A DNA stretch of 64,000 bases, taken from the NCBI RefSeq assembly GCF_902686445.1, contig NC_062225.1:89392581-89456580 (forward strand), written 5' to 3'. Source of the DNA: Sciurus carolinensis. Lineage: Eukaryota > Chordata > Mammalia > Rodentia > Sciuridae. A model generated the notes under the pieces. That model made no database searches. It was not told where the DNA came from and saw only the letters and a program-made list of their open reading frames with translations. Every line of letters begins with the position of its first letter. Position 1 is the first letter of the stretch. Shown one piece after another: positions 23,620 through 35,304 of the stretch. Made by a program: the position numbers and the translations under genes.

Positions 23620-25765
23620 CTATTTATGTCCCTTTGAAGGGAAAGGAGTGTGATAGGGTGTCCACATGTATTCCTGCCCTCATCCCAGTCCATGGGATTA
23701 TTGAGGCCTTGTTTTCAAGTCACCACTGGCCTACTTCATTGGTATGAGCAAAATGTCCTTCCTCAGCAAGCTGCTTACAATAAACATATTTCCATGTTTG
23801 GCTGCCCACATCTGAGCATCTTGCCTCTGTCTGGGGACATCTGTGACTTTTATAAGGGTCTTTTGAGCCTCCATGAGACATGGAACTATCGCCCAGCAGA
23901 AGCACTTACCTGGATAACCTCCCTTACTGTGTGGGTACAGCTTCAGGATCCACCATCACACAGTTGTGCCAAGGCCTGGAACCTCCAGAGGTGTGGAGAC
24001 CACAGAGAACCTGCGTGGCTGTGTGGCTGTGGCCAGTTGCTTACTGGCAGGTGCTAGTATCAGCATCTGGGGCCAGATAGTAGGTGTCGGTGCAAGATGC
24101 AGCCTAAGCCTGGGTGGTGGCTGCCGGGCCGTCCTGGAGACCAGACTTGTGGCCTGATTTAGAAGACTTGCTCTGGTGATTCACTCCTAAGTCTGGTGCT
24201 TGAGTCTTCCCAGCGATTTTGCAAAATTTTAATATAACTCCTTTATACCTAACTCAACCAGACTGTTTCCTTGACTTGTAATCAACTACTCTGACTTAAC
24301 TGGTTGTAATTGGATAAAAATGGGATTTCTATATTATAACCCTTTCCAGAGACCAAAACTAGTTGAACTCATAAACTCAAACTCCTGTCACCTCCAATTC
24401 CGCACGTGGTGACTTTAACAGGAGAGAAGGCATTGCCTGACATCACTGACCTATCTAAAGGCACATCTGGCAAAGACAAGGCAGGTGGAGCAGCCACAAA
24501 TGGGCATCCGGTTTAGAAATCAGTCTTGCCACGTTGTTTTATGCGAGACTGTCATGAGAGATATAACTTCTCTGCTTCCATGGTGATGAATTAAGGTTTC
24601 TGAACAGGTAAAGCTCAGAGCAAACCAAGGACAGAGGATGATGCTTGGAGGAAATGCCGTGCTGTGGGGGGTGACTGGCTATCCACTGGGTCACTGTCGG
24701 GGCGTTTGCAGAATAGGCCTTCGTTGTGAGCTTTTGCATTTGACCTGGCTGGGAAGCAGAACTTTGGAAAGGTGCGTGTGGGTGGTAGGACCAGAGGAGG
24801 GGCAGCGAGGCTGGATGTGCGAGGGAAGCAGGCACCTGAGCGCGTGCCACATGCTGGTCAAGAGACAGGCTTCCGGCCGCGGATGGATATGAGACACATT
24901 GGGAAACTGGCTCTGCTTCAAGGAACTCTGTCTGGGCAGACGGAGGAGTTCAAGGATGCAGTAAGATGACAAAGGCCTGGTCCTGTTCTCTGGGAGGTGT
25001 CATCTAGTTTGGGATGGGACTGATGAGTGTCTCCGGACTGCATAAGCCCAACAAGAGGTGTGCCCTGAGACAGCAAGGAGGCCTCTGTGGGAAGAGGCAC
25101 AGAGCGCCCTCTATGGGCAGGCCCTTCGGAAGGTCTGTGGAGCAGGGTGTGGCCTTCCGTTAATGTCCAGCCCCGCTTCTCATGTGTCTTGGTCCTATCG
25201 ACCGCAGTCAGCCCCCGGAAGGTGGTAGGGAAGATGGGTCCTACCCATGGCGTCCTCCAGCAGTGGATCCCCCGTGGTTCCGCTGCCAACAGTCCGCCCT
25301 TCCCCACATTTCAGAAGGTGACTAAATTCTGTACTGGCGGACAGCCAACCCTGCCTGTCCCTCTCCACCTGTGGAGACAATTCTGGTTTTCCAGGTATTT
25401 CTCTAGTGGGAGTTTGGTGGTTCTGAGAGGGGAGGAGATAACAGCGCAGGAGGAGCCCGCCATCTTCTGCGGTCCTCCTTGTACCTCACACTGTCCTGCT
25501 GTCCTGCTGTCCTCATGCTGGGCCTGAAAGACCCGTGCTACTGCAGACCTCCTTTCCAAGGTCATTGTGACCCTGCTCTTCAGGAAGCTGGTGGAGGTGG
25601 CACAGCTGTAAAGGACAGATTCAGACCAAAACTCCCCTCCCCTCCCCTGAGCTCTCCTGTGTAAAGTGGCAGGGCCAGGGCACTGTGCAGGGTTCACGCA
25701 GTGTGAGCCACAAGGACATCCATGGTCGATGGTCTTCCGGGAGATCCCTGGCGGGGGAGCGTGTC
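23620..25765. other. Unique non-coding stretch
   Basis: No repeat family was recognised. It contains a small tandem (TCCTGCTG)n of about three units near 25493-25512. Open frames of 60-146 codons overlap on both strands and show no recognisable product. Confidence 0.5.
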
Positions 25766-25770
25766 CTAGG

Positions 25771-25934
25771 GCACTGCTTCTCCCCTCCGGCTGAGTACCA
25801 GAGCTTTCGAAACTCCATGAACGGCCAAGTCATGGACCAATTAAATAAGCATTTCTGGAGGTGGGACCTGGGCATCTGAAGTTTCCAAGTTCCCCATTTG
25901 GTTCCTCTGCCTCCAGTTTTGAGAAGCAGGGCTG
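25771..25934 (+). mobile_element. MER5A-like hAT-Charlie DNA transposon
   Basis: A non-autonomous element with short terminal inverted repeats: 'cactgcttctc' at the left end and 'gagaagcagggct' at the right. Of these, ctgcttctc/gagaagcag pair perfectly. The interior has 'gaggtgggacctgggcatctg' and 'tttccaagttcccca', matching the order of MER5A-type consensus. It contains no transposase and is ancient and immobile. Confidence 0.68.
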
Positions 25935-25939
25935 TGTGC

Positions 25940-28900
25940 AGTCCTCCACCTGTTGGTGTGTGCAGAGTGACCCCAAGTCCTGTGGACAGGCAGACTGGGG
26001 TCCCGTGATTCTGAGGGCACCTGAGGGTCCATGCTCCTAACACGCTCTCAGGTGATGCTGAGCGGCAGGTAGGTGCATCTCAGAGGGGTGCAAGGCCTTC
26101 CTTCCAGAATTCAATGTCAGAGTAAAGACCCAGTCCCCCCGAGGGGTTCTGTGTGGCATGAGTCAGACCTCAGTGGGCTCCAGGCTCGCAGGCTTCAGCC
26201 ACGGGGCCACTGTGCCAGGCCTTGGCCATTTGGGCAGCTCTTTCTGCCTGCCCTTCGGCCCCGCAGGGTCTAGTCTGAGCAGGAGGGGTGTGGGACCCAG
26301 GCACTGGAAGAGACCACTGTTGGGGAAAGCCGCGTGCCTATAGATTCCAAGGCGGGAGAGTGGTGTTCAGCTGGAATTAGCTCAGGTCTGTACGTGTGGC
26401 ATTTCATTAGGACATGGAATGGTTTTACCGGGTGGTAGAGGCCACTTGTTTCATTAAAAAGTTGGCTTAGATGATCTGCAAGAGGCGCCGGCAGAGGGAT
26501 GGATGAAGTGACCTAAGAGGTTTTTTATTGCTACAGCTTTTGTCACCAAATGAAATGGGAACAGTATTCTCACATCTTAGACCCATATAAAGTGACCATC
26601 GAATTCCACCATCGTAGAATGCATCCTCGAAGGCACTTCAGCATATGCCACGGGGTCCTGGGGTCCCTGTGAATGGCATGTGGAGGTCGGGTGGGTGAGA
26701 ACTCGTGTCTGGGCGGTGGGGGTGCATGGCTGTGGCCCTCCTAGGAGGCGACATTGGCTGAGTCCTGCGGCACTCTCCCGGGCCCAGCCCTCCAGCGGGG
26801 CCTGGATGGCGATGGTTTCTTCATCTTCTTTTTCCTGGCTTTTGCCAAACGATGCTACCATATGTGCTGTTCTATTTAAACAGCAGATGCAGAAAGCTCA
26901 CCAAGAGGGAAAATGCGGAGCCAGTTCTACCGGCAAACCCGTCCAGGGAAGCTGACTTCCTCCAGGCTTCACCCTCACCCCATCCTTCTGGAGTCCGATG
27001 ACCAGGTCCGCGGGGAGGGAGTGTGGAGCGGCTCTCTCCCTGGGCTCTGAGATAGGCAGTGGTCTCCTCAGCAGGGTCACCCGGTGGCCAGGCTGGTGGT
27101 TTCCACCTGGAGAGGAGGGGATGACTTCGCAGCTTACATCAGAGGCAGACCCGAGAGGCAGAGCCTTTGGCCCTTCATCAGGTGAGGGGACAACTTAGGG
27201 CCAGGCGAGGCAAGCCACAGTTCCCACAATGACACCAGCAACCTTGCAGCCCAGCTCAGATTTATCAGTTTAGAGGGGACAGCCAACTAGTGTGACAGCC
27301 GAGTTCAAAGTTCCCTCCCACAACTCACTGAGAGTGGGGTCTGGGGCACCTGCCTTGGCTTCCGATTCTCCTCCTGTCTGGGAGGACTGTCAGCCGTCCC
27401 TCCACGGTGCGGCTGGAGTTTGATCCAGAGGTGCGTGCGAGGAAACGGTTCACTCTGCACAAGCTGGAAGTTATTATGAGTTAAATATGCTTTATTAGCT
27501 CAATTCCTTGCCATTATTTACAAAGTTCACTACAAGTTCTAATGCATTACTAATGCTCATTTATAGTAGCTGGAGAAATAGTTTAAAATACAATGGTACC
27601 TAAGATGCCATCAATGAAACTCCAGCACAGTTAGTTCAGATGAGCTGGGAGACATTAGTCCCGCGACTTAACTGTTACTCTGCGATCTAAGTCCTGAATA
27701 AAAGGGTTCCTGGTGGTGATCATGAGGACGGGTCTGCTTGGATTCTCACCCATTTCATTGTTGAAGGTCAGCATCACTTAAAGTCATTGCTAAGAGAAAG
27801 CATGAAGAAACATGCCCTGGTCTGTAGCCCCAGCCCTGCTGACTCAGGAGTGAGGACTGGCCCTCAGGAATGGCTGCGGATGGCGCGGTAATGAGTTATT
27901 GGGTGTGGATGCGATTTAAAAATAATTGAATTTACATATAGCTAATGAGTATACATTTTACTATACCCATGGAACATCTGTTACTACGCTCATGGTGTAC
28001 ATTCCTGGGAAACTAATTTTTCTAAAAACTGAATGGCTTGTTTTTAGATTTTAAATACACTTGTCCCAATGCCACAGCGTTAAATGTTAAGCAGTCTTTC
28101 AAAACGCCGTGTGATCCTAGCAGGGCCACAGAGATGATTCACACGTGAGATCCAGCCTGGCTGCTGACAGCCGCTGAGGGAGGAGACGTGAGCGTGACTG
28201 AGCTCATGAGAAGCCCGTGCCCCGGGGCCTCGGCGGCGCACGTCTGTGGGAGGAAGAGGAGCACAGACACTGGTCACTTCAAGGGAAGAGGTGAAGTTCA
28301 ACGTGGAGGCGTCTGAACTGGGCCTCAGTGTCCTGTAGGGTGTGAGTCCAGAACGGAAGGGAAGGGCACCTCCAGCAAGAGCCAGGCGTCAGGGCAGCCG
28401 CTGAGTTGTGAGTGGGGGAGGCGGGAGCTCAGGCTGGGGAGCCAGGCGTGCTCCCAGCCCGAGAGCTAGCTGGGACCTCCTGGTTCTGGGGGGCCAGAGA
28501 ACCAGTGGGGGCAGTGCTTACAGAATACGAGCCTGCTAGGAATTCGCAGGTGTGGACAGGAGAGTCTGGAGGGAGGCTGGCGGAAGCAGTGTGTTGTGGT
28601 AGTCCCCATGGGGGACACCTGTGCTCTGACTCAGACCCCAGAGTGGCGGGGGACATCCTGGGCAGAAGACGGGAGGACCCGCGGTGTCAGGTCTTGTCCC
28701 TGGCATGGGAAATTCAGCTCCAGGCAAGCTCTCAGAAAAGCCTCTGCACTTTCCTTTGAGACTGGACACGTTGTGATCTCCAAGGGACTTTGGTCATCAT
28801 ACACACCTCAGGTTTGGGTGAATTTGTTAAGTTTGGAGTTTTCAAACATAACTCAATCAAAAAATAAAAGCAACTTCAACCAATCCAATAAATGTTTCCT

Positions 28901-28990
28901 ATGAATGATGCTCTGTGCTTGGATCTTTGGGAAATTCAGAAAATACAGAAAAGAAGGGAACTATTTATTAGTCTGACAACTAACTCTTGG
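25940..28990. other. Unique non-coding stretch; AT-rich plateau at 27.47-28.06 kb
   Basis: 26-27.4 kb is GC-rich with overlapping open frames that look spurious. 27470-28060 is an AT-rich, repeat-free block bounded by GC-rich DNA and is a candidate conserved non-coding element. 28.1-28.8 kb is GC-rich again. No exon was recognised. Confidence 0.5.
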
Positions 28991-28999
28991 ATCTAAAGT

Positions 29000-29165
29000 A
29001 TTATCTGTACTCTTTACAGGAAAGCAGAATTAATTACGACCCATTCTATGGATATGGGAATTGAGGTTTATTGCAATGAACAATTAGGCAAAGTTCATGC
29101 ATCACACAGATGTTGGAATTGACGTTTAAGCTCTGATCATGCTGACTCCACCAGCACTCCTTATT
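29000..29165 (-). repeat. Possible MIR SINE (antisense)
   Basis: The plus strand shows 'ccattctatggatatgggaattgag', 'caattaggcaaagttcatgcatcacac' and 'ttaagctctgatc', in the order expected of antisense MIR. It is heavily diverged. Confidence 0.4.
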
Positions 29166-29169
29166 TCAG

Positions 29170-32100
29170 GGGGATGAGAATGTTCCCGAACTTCCATTTG
29201 TGGGTACCATGAAAACACAGAAAAATAAGTGTGAAATTCATGACCTGGGAGCACTTAAGGGTGGTATCAGAAACCAAAGTACGTGTTTTAAAGATCCCTT
29301 CTACGTTTCTCCCTCCTAGTATCAGGGTACTTATCAGAGAAAGTTGAAGAGTTTCGAATTTTAGCTTTGATTGTTAGAAGCATCTAGTTTATTTTTGAAT
29401 TATAGGATTTTACAGAACATGGACCTAATGGTCCCGGTTCTCTTCTGCATCCCTCCTGGGTTCCAGGGAAGGGGTGTGGAGTGCTTCATGGATTCCCTGT
29501 GCATGAAGGCCCTTTCCTCGAGTGGGAGTGAGGCCAGAGTTAGACATGGGTGTGGGTTCCTGTCCCCTCTGCTGAATTCAGATTCTTCCTGGAAAGAAAG
29601 GAGTTGGGGAAGTTAGTGATAGAGTTTCCTGGAACCGAAAATTTCCAGTTCCTGTTGGAAGGAATCCAAAAGCAGGAGAATTTAGGTTCAGTTTTCATAG
29701 AATCTAGCCTGGGGATTTCTAGCTGCAGGGCTGGGGACATTGAGATCACATCTGCCTCCCCTTTCTTTCAGTGGTAAGGAAAATGTTTGGCTTTCACAGA
29801 CTCGACCTGCAAAAGGCTACAGGGGGAGAGGCAGCATTGGGCCTGGAGCTTCAAGCAGACCCCAACCTCATCAGCTCTGGTCCACGTGCTTCTGTGAGGG
29901 GAGACAGACACTGCCCGTGGTGTGTAAGGAAGCCTCCCTAGCACCCGGGTCAGCGGAGATCCTAGACCAGCTTGAACTTCTCTGGGTCTCAGGGACTTTT
30001 CTGTGTGATGCTGGCTGGCTAAGAGGAGATGGAGTCTGGGTCCCAGTGTCCTCTGAAGTCACTTCCCTGTCTGAGATGTGGGAAGGGTCCAGCAGAAGTG
30101 TGTTTTAGTGTGGGCAGTGGGAACGCTTCCATTTCTGTGCCTTCTTCAACTCCCTCGGCGGGAAACCTGACCTCGGGAAGGTCAGCGAAGGCATAGCCAG
30201 TCCTGCGAAGCTCCCTGGGCTTCCAGAGCGTCCCTCCTGCCCCTGGGCCGCTGGCTCTAACGATGGGCTGAACAGATTCCCCACAGAGCCTAGTCCCCCT
30301 TCTCACGCCTTCAGTCTGTCCCCTGCTGGGGATTGCTTTCTGTCCTCCTGGAGCCCAGCGGGCTGCTGAGAGGTCCCTTCTCCCTGCCCATGTTCCTCCT
30401 TCAGTATTTCCAGGGAGGCTCAGAGTCCGACTCACTTGAAGAGGTATCAGAAACGTGGCTCCCATGGAAGGAGATGGAATTTGGATTTCTATCTGCAGAT
30501 ATTTGGAAGGAGGCTGCGGGTATTAGCTGGCCGTTGCTGGCCCTGCCTAGAAGCCACGCCTGTCCGGCCTCTTCTTGAACTGCTTACCTCACCGCACCTT
30601 CCTCAGCAGTGAACCTTCTTCTCATTCTCGCAGCAGTGCTGGTGGTGGGTCCCAGACTCTGCCCCGAGGGTCAGCTCCCCTCATCCTCCCCCACCCCCGC
30701 CTGCATTCTCTACCTGGCCAGCAGCACCTGGTGACACTTGCGTTTATCATTTCCTCTTAGGCAGGGCTCCTCCTTTGAGCTTGGTGCTCCTCTTCAAGTG
30801 ATCCTCAGACACACAGCTCCTGTAATTCTACCTGGGGAGCCTGGGTGGTGAGGCATCTTCTTTCTTCTGAGGGAGAAAACACCTACGTGCAGGCCTAGGT
30901 TACTGATGTGGAGAGGGAGGGAGGCCTGGGCAGATCTCAACTGAGTTCAAGGATTCTTTGGGAAAACAGGATCCAACATCCACACCCTCATTCCCAAATT
31001 CAGCTTTAACGCATCTTCTTAGTGTGGCGCTTGCTGCACGGTTCTCTGACCAGGGCTCCTGGAGGAGGAGGTAGAGGAGACTCCTTCCCCAACAAAGCAC
31101 CGCGGAAGTGAAGAGAGGCCAGGGAGCCGGCGAGTGAGCCAATCCCAGAGTGCACTGCCCTGCAAAGGAAAATGAGGGCCGGCAGCTGCTGGGCGGTGAG
31201 CAGCCGCCCATGGCCAGGCAACGCTCGGGCAACCGCTGGGAGGTGTCAGGCAGAGGTGGCTTCCACCCAGGCCTCCCCTATATCTCCAGGAGTCTGGAGT
31301 CTGGCCAAGTCCCCTGGGATGCTTTGGATGCAGCTAGCCTTGGAGGTGGTTGAGGGTCCACTGAAGGGTGTGTCCAACTTCCAGCCTCTACGAGGAGACA
31401 GAAGCCTTGAGGGTGACCTTGGAACTCTACGAACCACCCAGGAGATGCTGGAGGCTTTCCTAGGAAAGGGGGCCCTGCAGGAGGCGTGCCTCATAACCCA
31501 GAGTCTCACGGCATTTCATGGGAATGTTTAAAATAGCTGTGGTCTATTTACATGCTGGTTCCGAGCCAGTAGGACACTCTGTTTATACTTAGGTTGCCAT
31601 TGAGCTTTTAAAGTGTCTCTGGGCTCAGTTCCTTGCCCGCCCCGGCAGGGCGGAGCCGTGTCATCTGCCTGGCAGGGATGAAGTCGCCGCCATTTGCCTA
31701 CCTCTGTATTTAAGATTTTGATTATTACAAAGTCTTATTTGGACTCTCCTCGAACACCTGGCTGCGCCTCTCCCTGAGACATCTTGGGGCTGAGCCTGTC
31801 TCGGGCAGCCACACCTGGGCCCTGCACGGCCCAGGCTTCAGCACCACATAGGTCTCGAGTCCACCGTGGAGCCATTCAGTTACCACTGTGTGTCTCAGAA
31901 AATGCCCCGATTTTCACCGAAAAGAACCCACAGCTTTCTGTGTAGGCCTTGCACTCCCCCAGCACCTCCGCAAGTTTCATGCGCTGAAATACATTTAGAT
32001 TCTTTGGGGGGTCGGGAGGCATACTCTTTAATAGAAGACATTTTATCGTATAGATTTCATACTGAGGACTCTGATTACTCAGGGCCACCACGGATCCTCA

Positions 32101-32685
32101 TTTCAGATGTATGGCCTACAAGGAAAAAAATTAGCCATGCTGTTTTCAAGTGCGTACTTCTTTTAAATGTAGTGGCTTCGGTAGTGACCACATCTTTAAG
32201 GGGGGAAACTGGGGATTCCGGCAAGAAGCGACCCGGTTGAGGTCATGTCACTGACGCCACATGGAGTAGAATTGGGCCTGGTGCTCAGTCTTCACCAGAC
32301 GGTTTTCCGGAAGCTGCACGTTGATCTGGTGATCTACCGCGTAGCTGGCAGCACTTCCCTGCTCCCTTGGCCTTCTGGAATCCTCACCAAGTTCAAGTGC
32401 TAAGTGAGAAGTAGCGCCCTCATCCTGGGGAGGGGGAGCCTGTGGGGGAGGGTGGCTCCACCAGGGCACAGGCCCCAGGGCACGGGCTCCAGGCGTGGGG
32501 CGGCTGTCCTGGCTGCAGGCACTGGGTTTGCTCTGGAGTCTCCATTCTCCCGACTCTCTCCCTCTTCCCTCCTGCCTCCTTCCTCTCCTGGAGTGACTGG
32601 CTCACCTTATTCCAAATCTCCAAAACAGAGGAGGGGCATGCATATTTTGTAGCTCCATGTGGATTTGTGGAGATTTTCCAATAAC
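29170..32685. other. Unique non-coding stretch
   Basis: No repeat family, RNA gene or supported exon was recognised. 29.4-31.5 kb is moderately GC-rich with open frames of 60-148 codons on both strands, none recognisable. Confidence 0.5.
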
Positions 32686-32689
32686 AGGA

Positions 32690-33095
32690 TTTGGAAGTAC
32701 TTGTTTTTTGTCTGATTATAAAGTCATATGTAAGAAATTTGGAAAATTCTAAAAAAATCTAAAGAAGAAAATGCATACCCCATCATTCTATCACCCCCCA
32801 AAGAAATGAGTAATAGCTCTATATCCTCTTACCTACTTGTATCTGTTTGTGTCCATCTTTCTAACCATTTAGCTTCCCTATTGCCTGTTAATATGACTTT
32901 AATTTATGTTTCTATAATTTTGTAATATGTGTCTTTAAAACTTTGAGATCACAATAAATATACTTCTTACTCACCAGTGTAAAATGAATAATGGTCTATT
33001 ATAACTATTGTCCAAAATGTGATTTTAATTGCTACAAATATGATTTATATTATTCACTCCCCATTGTTGGCTATTTCTGTTGTTAAATAGTTTTG
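32690..33095 (-). mobile_element. Old L1 (L1ME-like) 3' end (antisense)
   Basis: The plus strand shows an AT-rich L1M 3' UTR-like complement. Landmarks are 'aagaaatttggaaaattctaa', 'gaagaaaatgcata', 'accccatcattctatcaccc', and later 'attcactccccattgttggctatttc'. The last corresponds to the 'cccctattgttggacattt' landmark of antisense L1M. The subfamily cannot be fixed by eye. Confidence 0.62.
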
Positions 33096-33099
33096 CAGC

Positions 33100-33685
33100 A
33101 ACCGACCCTGCCAGCTCCGCTCTTGACCACTCGTCTTCTCAGGGGTGAACTTAGGTTACTTTCTATCACAAGGGATGGGTATGGAGCTCACTGCCAGCAA
33201 GTGGGGCTTGGTGAGCTTCAAGTAAAATGTCAGCTGCAGACGGACTGACCCACACTCTGCAGCCACAGGTGATGATGTGTGGAGCCTTAGCCTCATGAAT
33301 TTCCTAAAAATGGCTATCAGAGTCCCTGTTAGGGACCAAATGGGTGAGGGTTTGGAGTTCACAGAGGGGGTCCCTCTGCCTTGGATGCCAGGCAGGCAAG
33401 GGGCAGCTTCTGATCCCTGCAGGGAGCAGCTGCTGACCGCAGGACCTGGAAGCAGTTGCCCTTCTCTCAGAGCCCAGACAGTAGACAGCCCTGTGGGGAC
33501 AGCTTCTCAACGTGCTTCTGGTTTAGCTTGGTGTCACTAGTCTGATTTTCTCATGCAGCAAATATCTGTACAGCATGAGCCTCAGTGAGGCCCTGGGTGG
33601 CTGCTGGACTCCACTGGTCCTTCCTGACCTCCTGCATCTGCTCTGTCTTTTGCAACAACTCCTGGTATGCTCTAACCCTCCTTGT
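33100..33685. other. Unique spacer, nothing recognised
   Basis: There are short overlapping open frames only, with no element or exon recognised. Confidence 0.5.
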
Positions 33686-33689
33686 TCTG

Positions 33690-33785
33690 GGCTTAAGGGG
33701 TTAAAGAATGTGCCCCAGGTCACACGGCTCATTAGCAGTAAAGCCAGGGGGGAACCAGTGTGTATGGTTTGTGGCTTCTGGATGT
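33690..33785 (-). repeat. MIR SINE (antisense)
   Basis: The plus strand shows 'ggggttaaagaatgtgccccaggtcacac', then 'ggctcattagcagtaaagccagg' and 'gggaaccagtg'. This is the antisense MIR middle section (complement of the 'tgtgaccttgggcaag' core). Confidence 0.62.
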
Positions 33786-33789
33786 AGCA

Positions 33790-34738
33790 CCACAGACTGG
33801 AACATTCTTTGGTGCACGTGTGTGAAAGATGGGCCATCCTGGGCCTCGTGGGATACCTGCATCCCTGGCCTCCACTCACTAGATGTCAGAGTGCTGTCAC
33901 ACCCAAGAGCATCCCCTGGGACACAAATCACCCCCACTGAACTGCTGGTGCCCCTCCATCTACCAGCTTGGACCACTATGAAAACAGATCTTACCTAATA
34001 AATGTGGTTTGGTGGAAAGTAGTTTCTTGAAACCTGGGTCTCAAGCTGGTTGTGTCTCCCTGGGCAGGAACAGCAGAAGGTGAGGTGGGGTTTGCAGGCA
34101 GATAAGGTGGCTTCGGGAGTCTTTCCTAACCTCCTGTAGCTGGGTCGTTTTCTCACCTTCACCTTTGTGCTCCAGATCGCCGCCCCTTCCCTCTCACGAG
34201 CTCCCTTGGAGTTTCCCAGTCATTTCCTACCTGACCCTGGGAAGGCAGCTCTTGAAAATGCCTGCTTGTGCCTCTGAGTCATGATGGGGAAGAAGAGACG
34301 TTTACAGGAGTTGAAAAAGTCAGTCCCTGAAATTAAATGGCAGTTGTTCTCCTCAGCTGTCCAGGGAGAGACCAGAAGTTGCCAATGATCTCTGTCCAAA
34401 TTGGTCATTAAGGGGGTCTGATGGCAACGTGAATATTACCACCAGAAACTGCAAATTTTATTGCTATGTGCGCCTGAAAGCCCATGTTCTGCATTCAAAT
34501 ATAGCTGCAAAACAGCTGTGATAGAAAATTGGTCATTTACCAGTGCTTAATGACTAATGCCCTGCCCAGTCTGAATTAGCAAGATCTATGTCAGAATTGC
34601 TTTGTTCTGTTGAACTCTCTTCTGTTCCCAAAGAAATCACAAACACCCAGCGTGTGAGGGACAGTGCTGTCCGTGCCTGATGGTCCCGACATCCCACCGC
34701 TTCCCCTCCGGGGTTAAGGCTGGACTCAGGACCTGACT
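33790..34738. other. Unique non-coding stretch
   Basis: No repeat, RNA gene or exon was recognised. Confidence 0.5.
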
Positions 34739-34750
34739 GGGTCAATCACT

Positions 34751-34904
34751 TTTTTCCCCCTTTGGTGCTGGGATTGAACCCGGGGTGCTCTACCACTAAG
34801 CTACATCCCAGTACTTTGTGTGTGTGTGTGTGTGTGACAGGGCCTTGCTAAGTTGCAAAAACCAGTCTTGATCTTGCAATTCTCCTGCCTCAGCCTCCAT
34901 AGTT
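34751..34904 (-). mobile_element. Composite B1-ID SINE (antisense), truncated in B1 part
   Basis: The plus strand begins with a T-run, then the complement of an ID unit ('tttggtgctgggattgaaccc', 'ggggtgctctaccactaagct', 'acatccca'). Next come a TG dinucleotide run and the complement of a 7SL-derived B1 unit ('gacagggccttgctaagttgc', 'gcaattctcctgcctcagcctcc'). Near-matching duplications flank it: gggtcaatcact at 34739-34750 and gggtcgatcatt at 34905-34916 (10 of 12 identical). They support a retroposed insertion truncated at the B1 5' end. Dimeric B1-ID SINEs are known from squirrels. Confidence 0.87.
34817..34836. repeat. (TG)n microsatellite
   Basis: Ten TG units lie exactly at the ID/B1 junction of the composite SINE. 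They probably expanded from the A/T-rich linker between the two units. Confidence 0.93.
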
Positions 34905-35089
34905 GGGTCGATCATTCTTGAGGCTCAGCTCAGACTAGCCTGGTGGAAACTCATGTGGTCAGCTCCAACTTCAGGTAGTTGAAGTAAAGGGATCATGTCC
35001 TGTGGCTCCTGGATTGTAAATGTGGGGCTGCACAAAGAAGGGCAACACAGATGCAAACGCAGAGGTGTGTAATGCAACAAGCACAGGCA

Positions 35090-35300
35090 GGGAAGCCAGC
35101 ATGCTGGGTGCCAGCCCTGCTCCACCTCTGCAGGACCCCGATTGAGACTTCCTCACCTGTGAGATGAAGACAGTTAAGACCCTTCCTTCAAGACAGTGTG
35201 GGAAGGACCGAGCAACTTAAACCCAAACAACGCCTTGCAGCTTTTTGGCTTATGGCATGTGTCCAGTAAAGGTTAGCAGCTCTCATTCTCACCATCCTCA
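35090..35300 (+). repeat. MIR SINE (sense)
   Basis: Sense landmarks in order are 'ccctgctccacctctgcaggac', 'gacttcctcacctgtgagatgaagaca', 'gcaacttaa', 'cttatggcatgtgtccagtaaagg' and 'ttagcagctctc'. Diverged, but consistent along nearly the full MIR body. Confidence 0.57.
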
Positions 35301-35304
35301 TCTT

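Noticed and set aside
27813..27890. Segment resembling the start of a B1 SINE ('ctgtagccccagccctgctgactcagg')
   Set aside because: Only about 30 bases resemble B1, and the continuation does not match, so it could not be supported.
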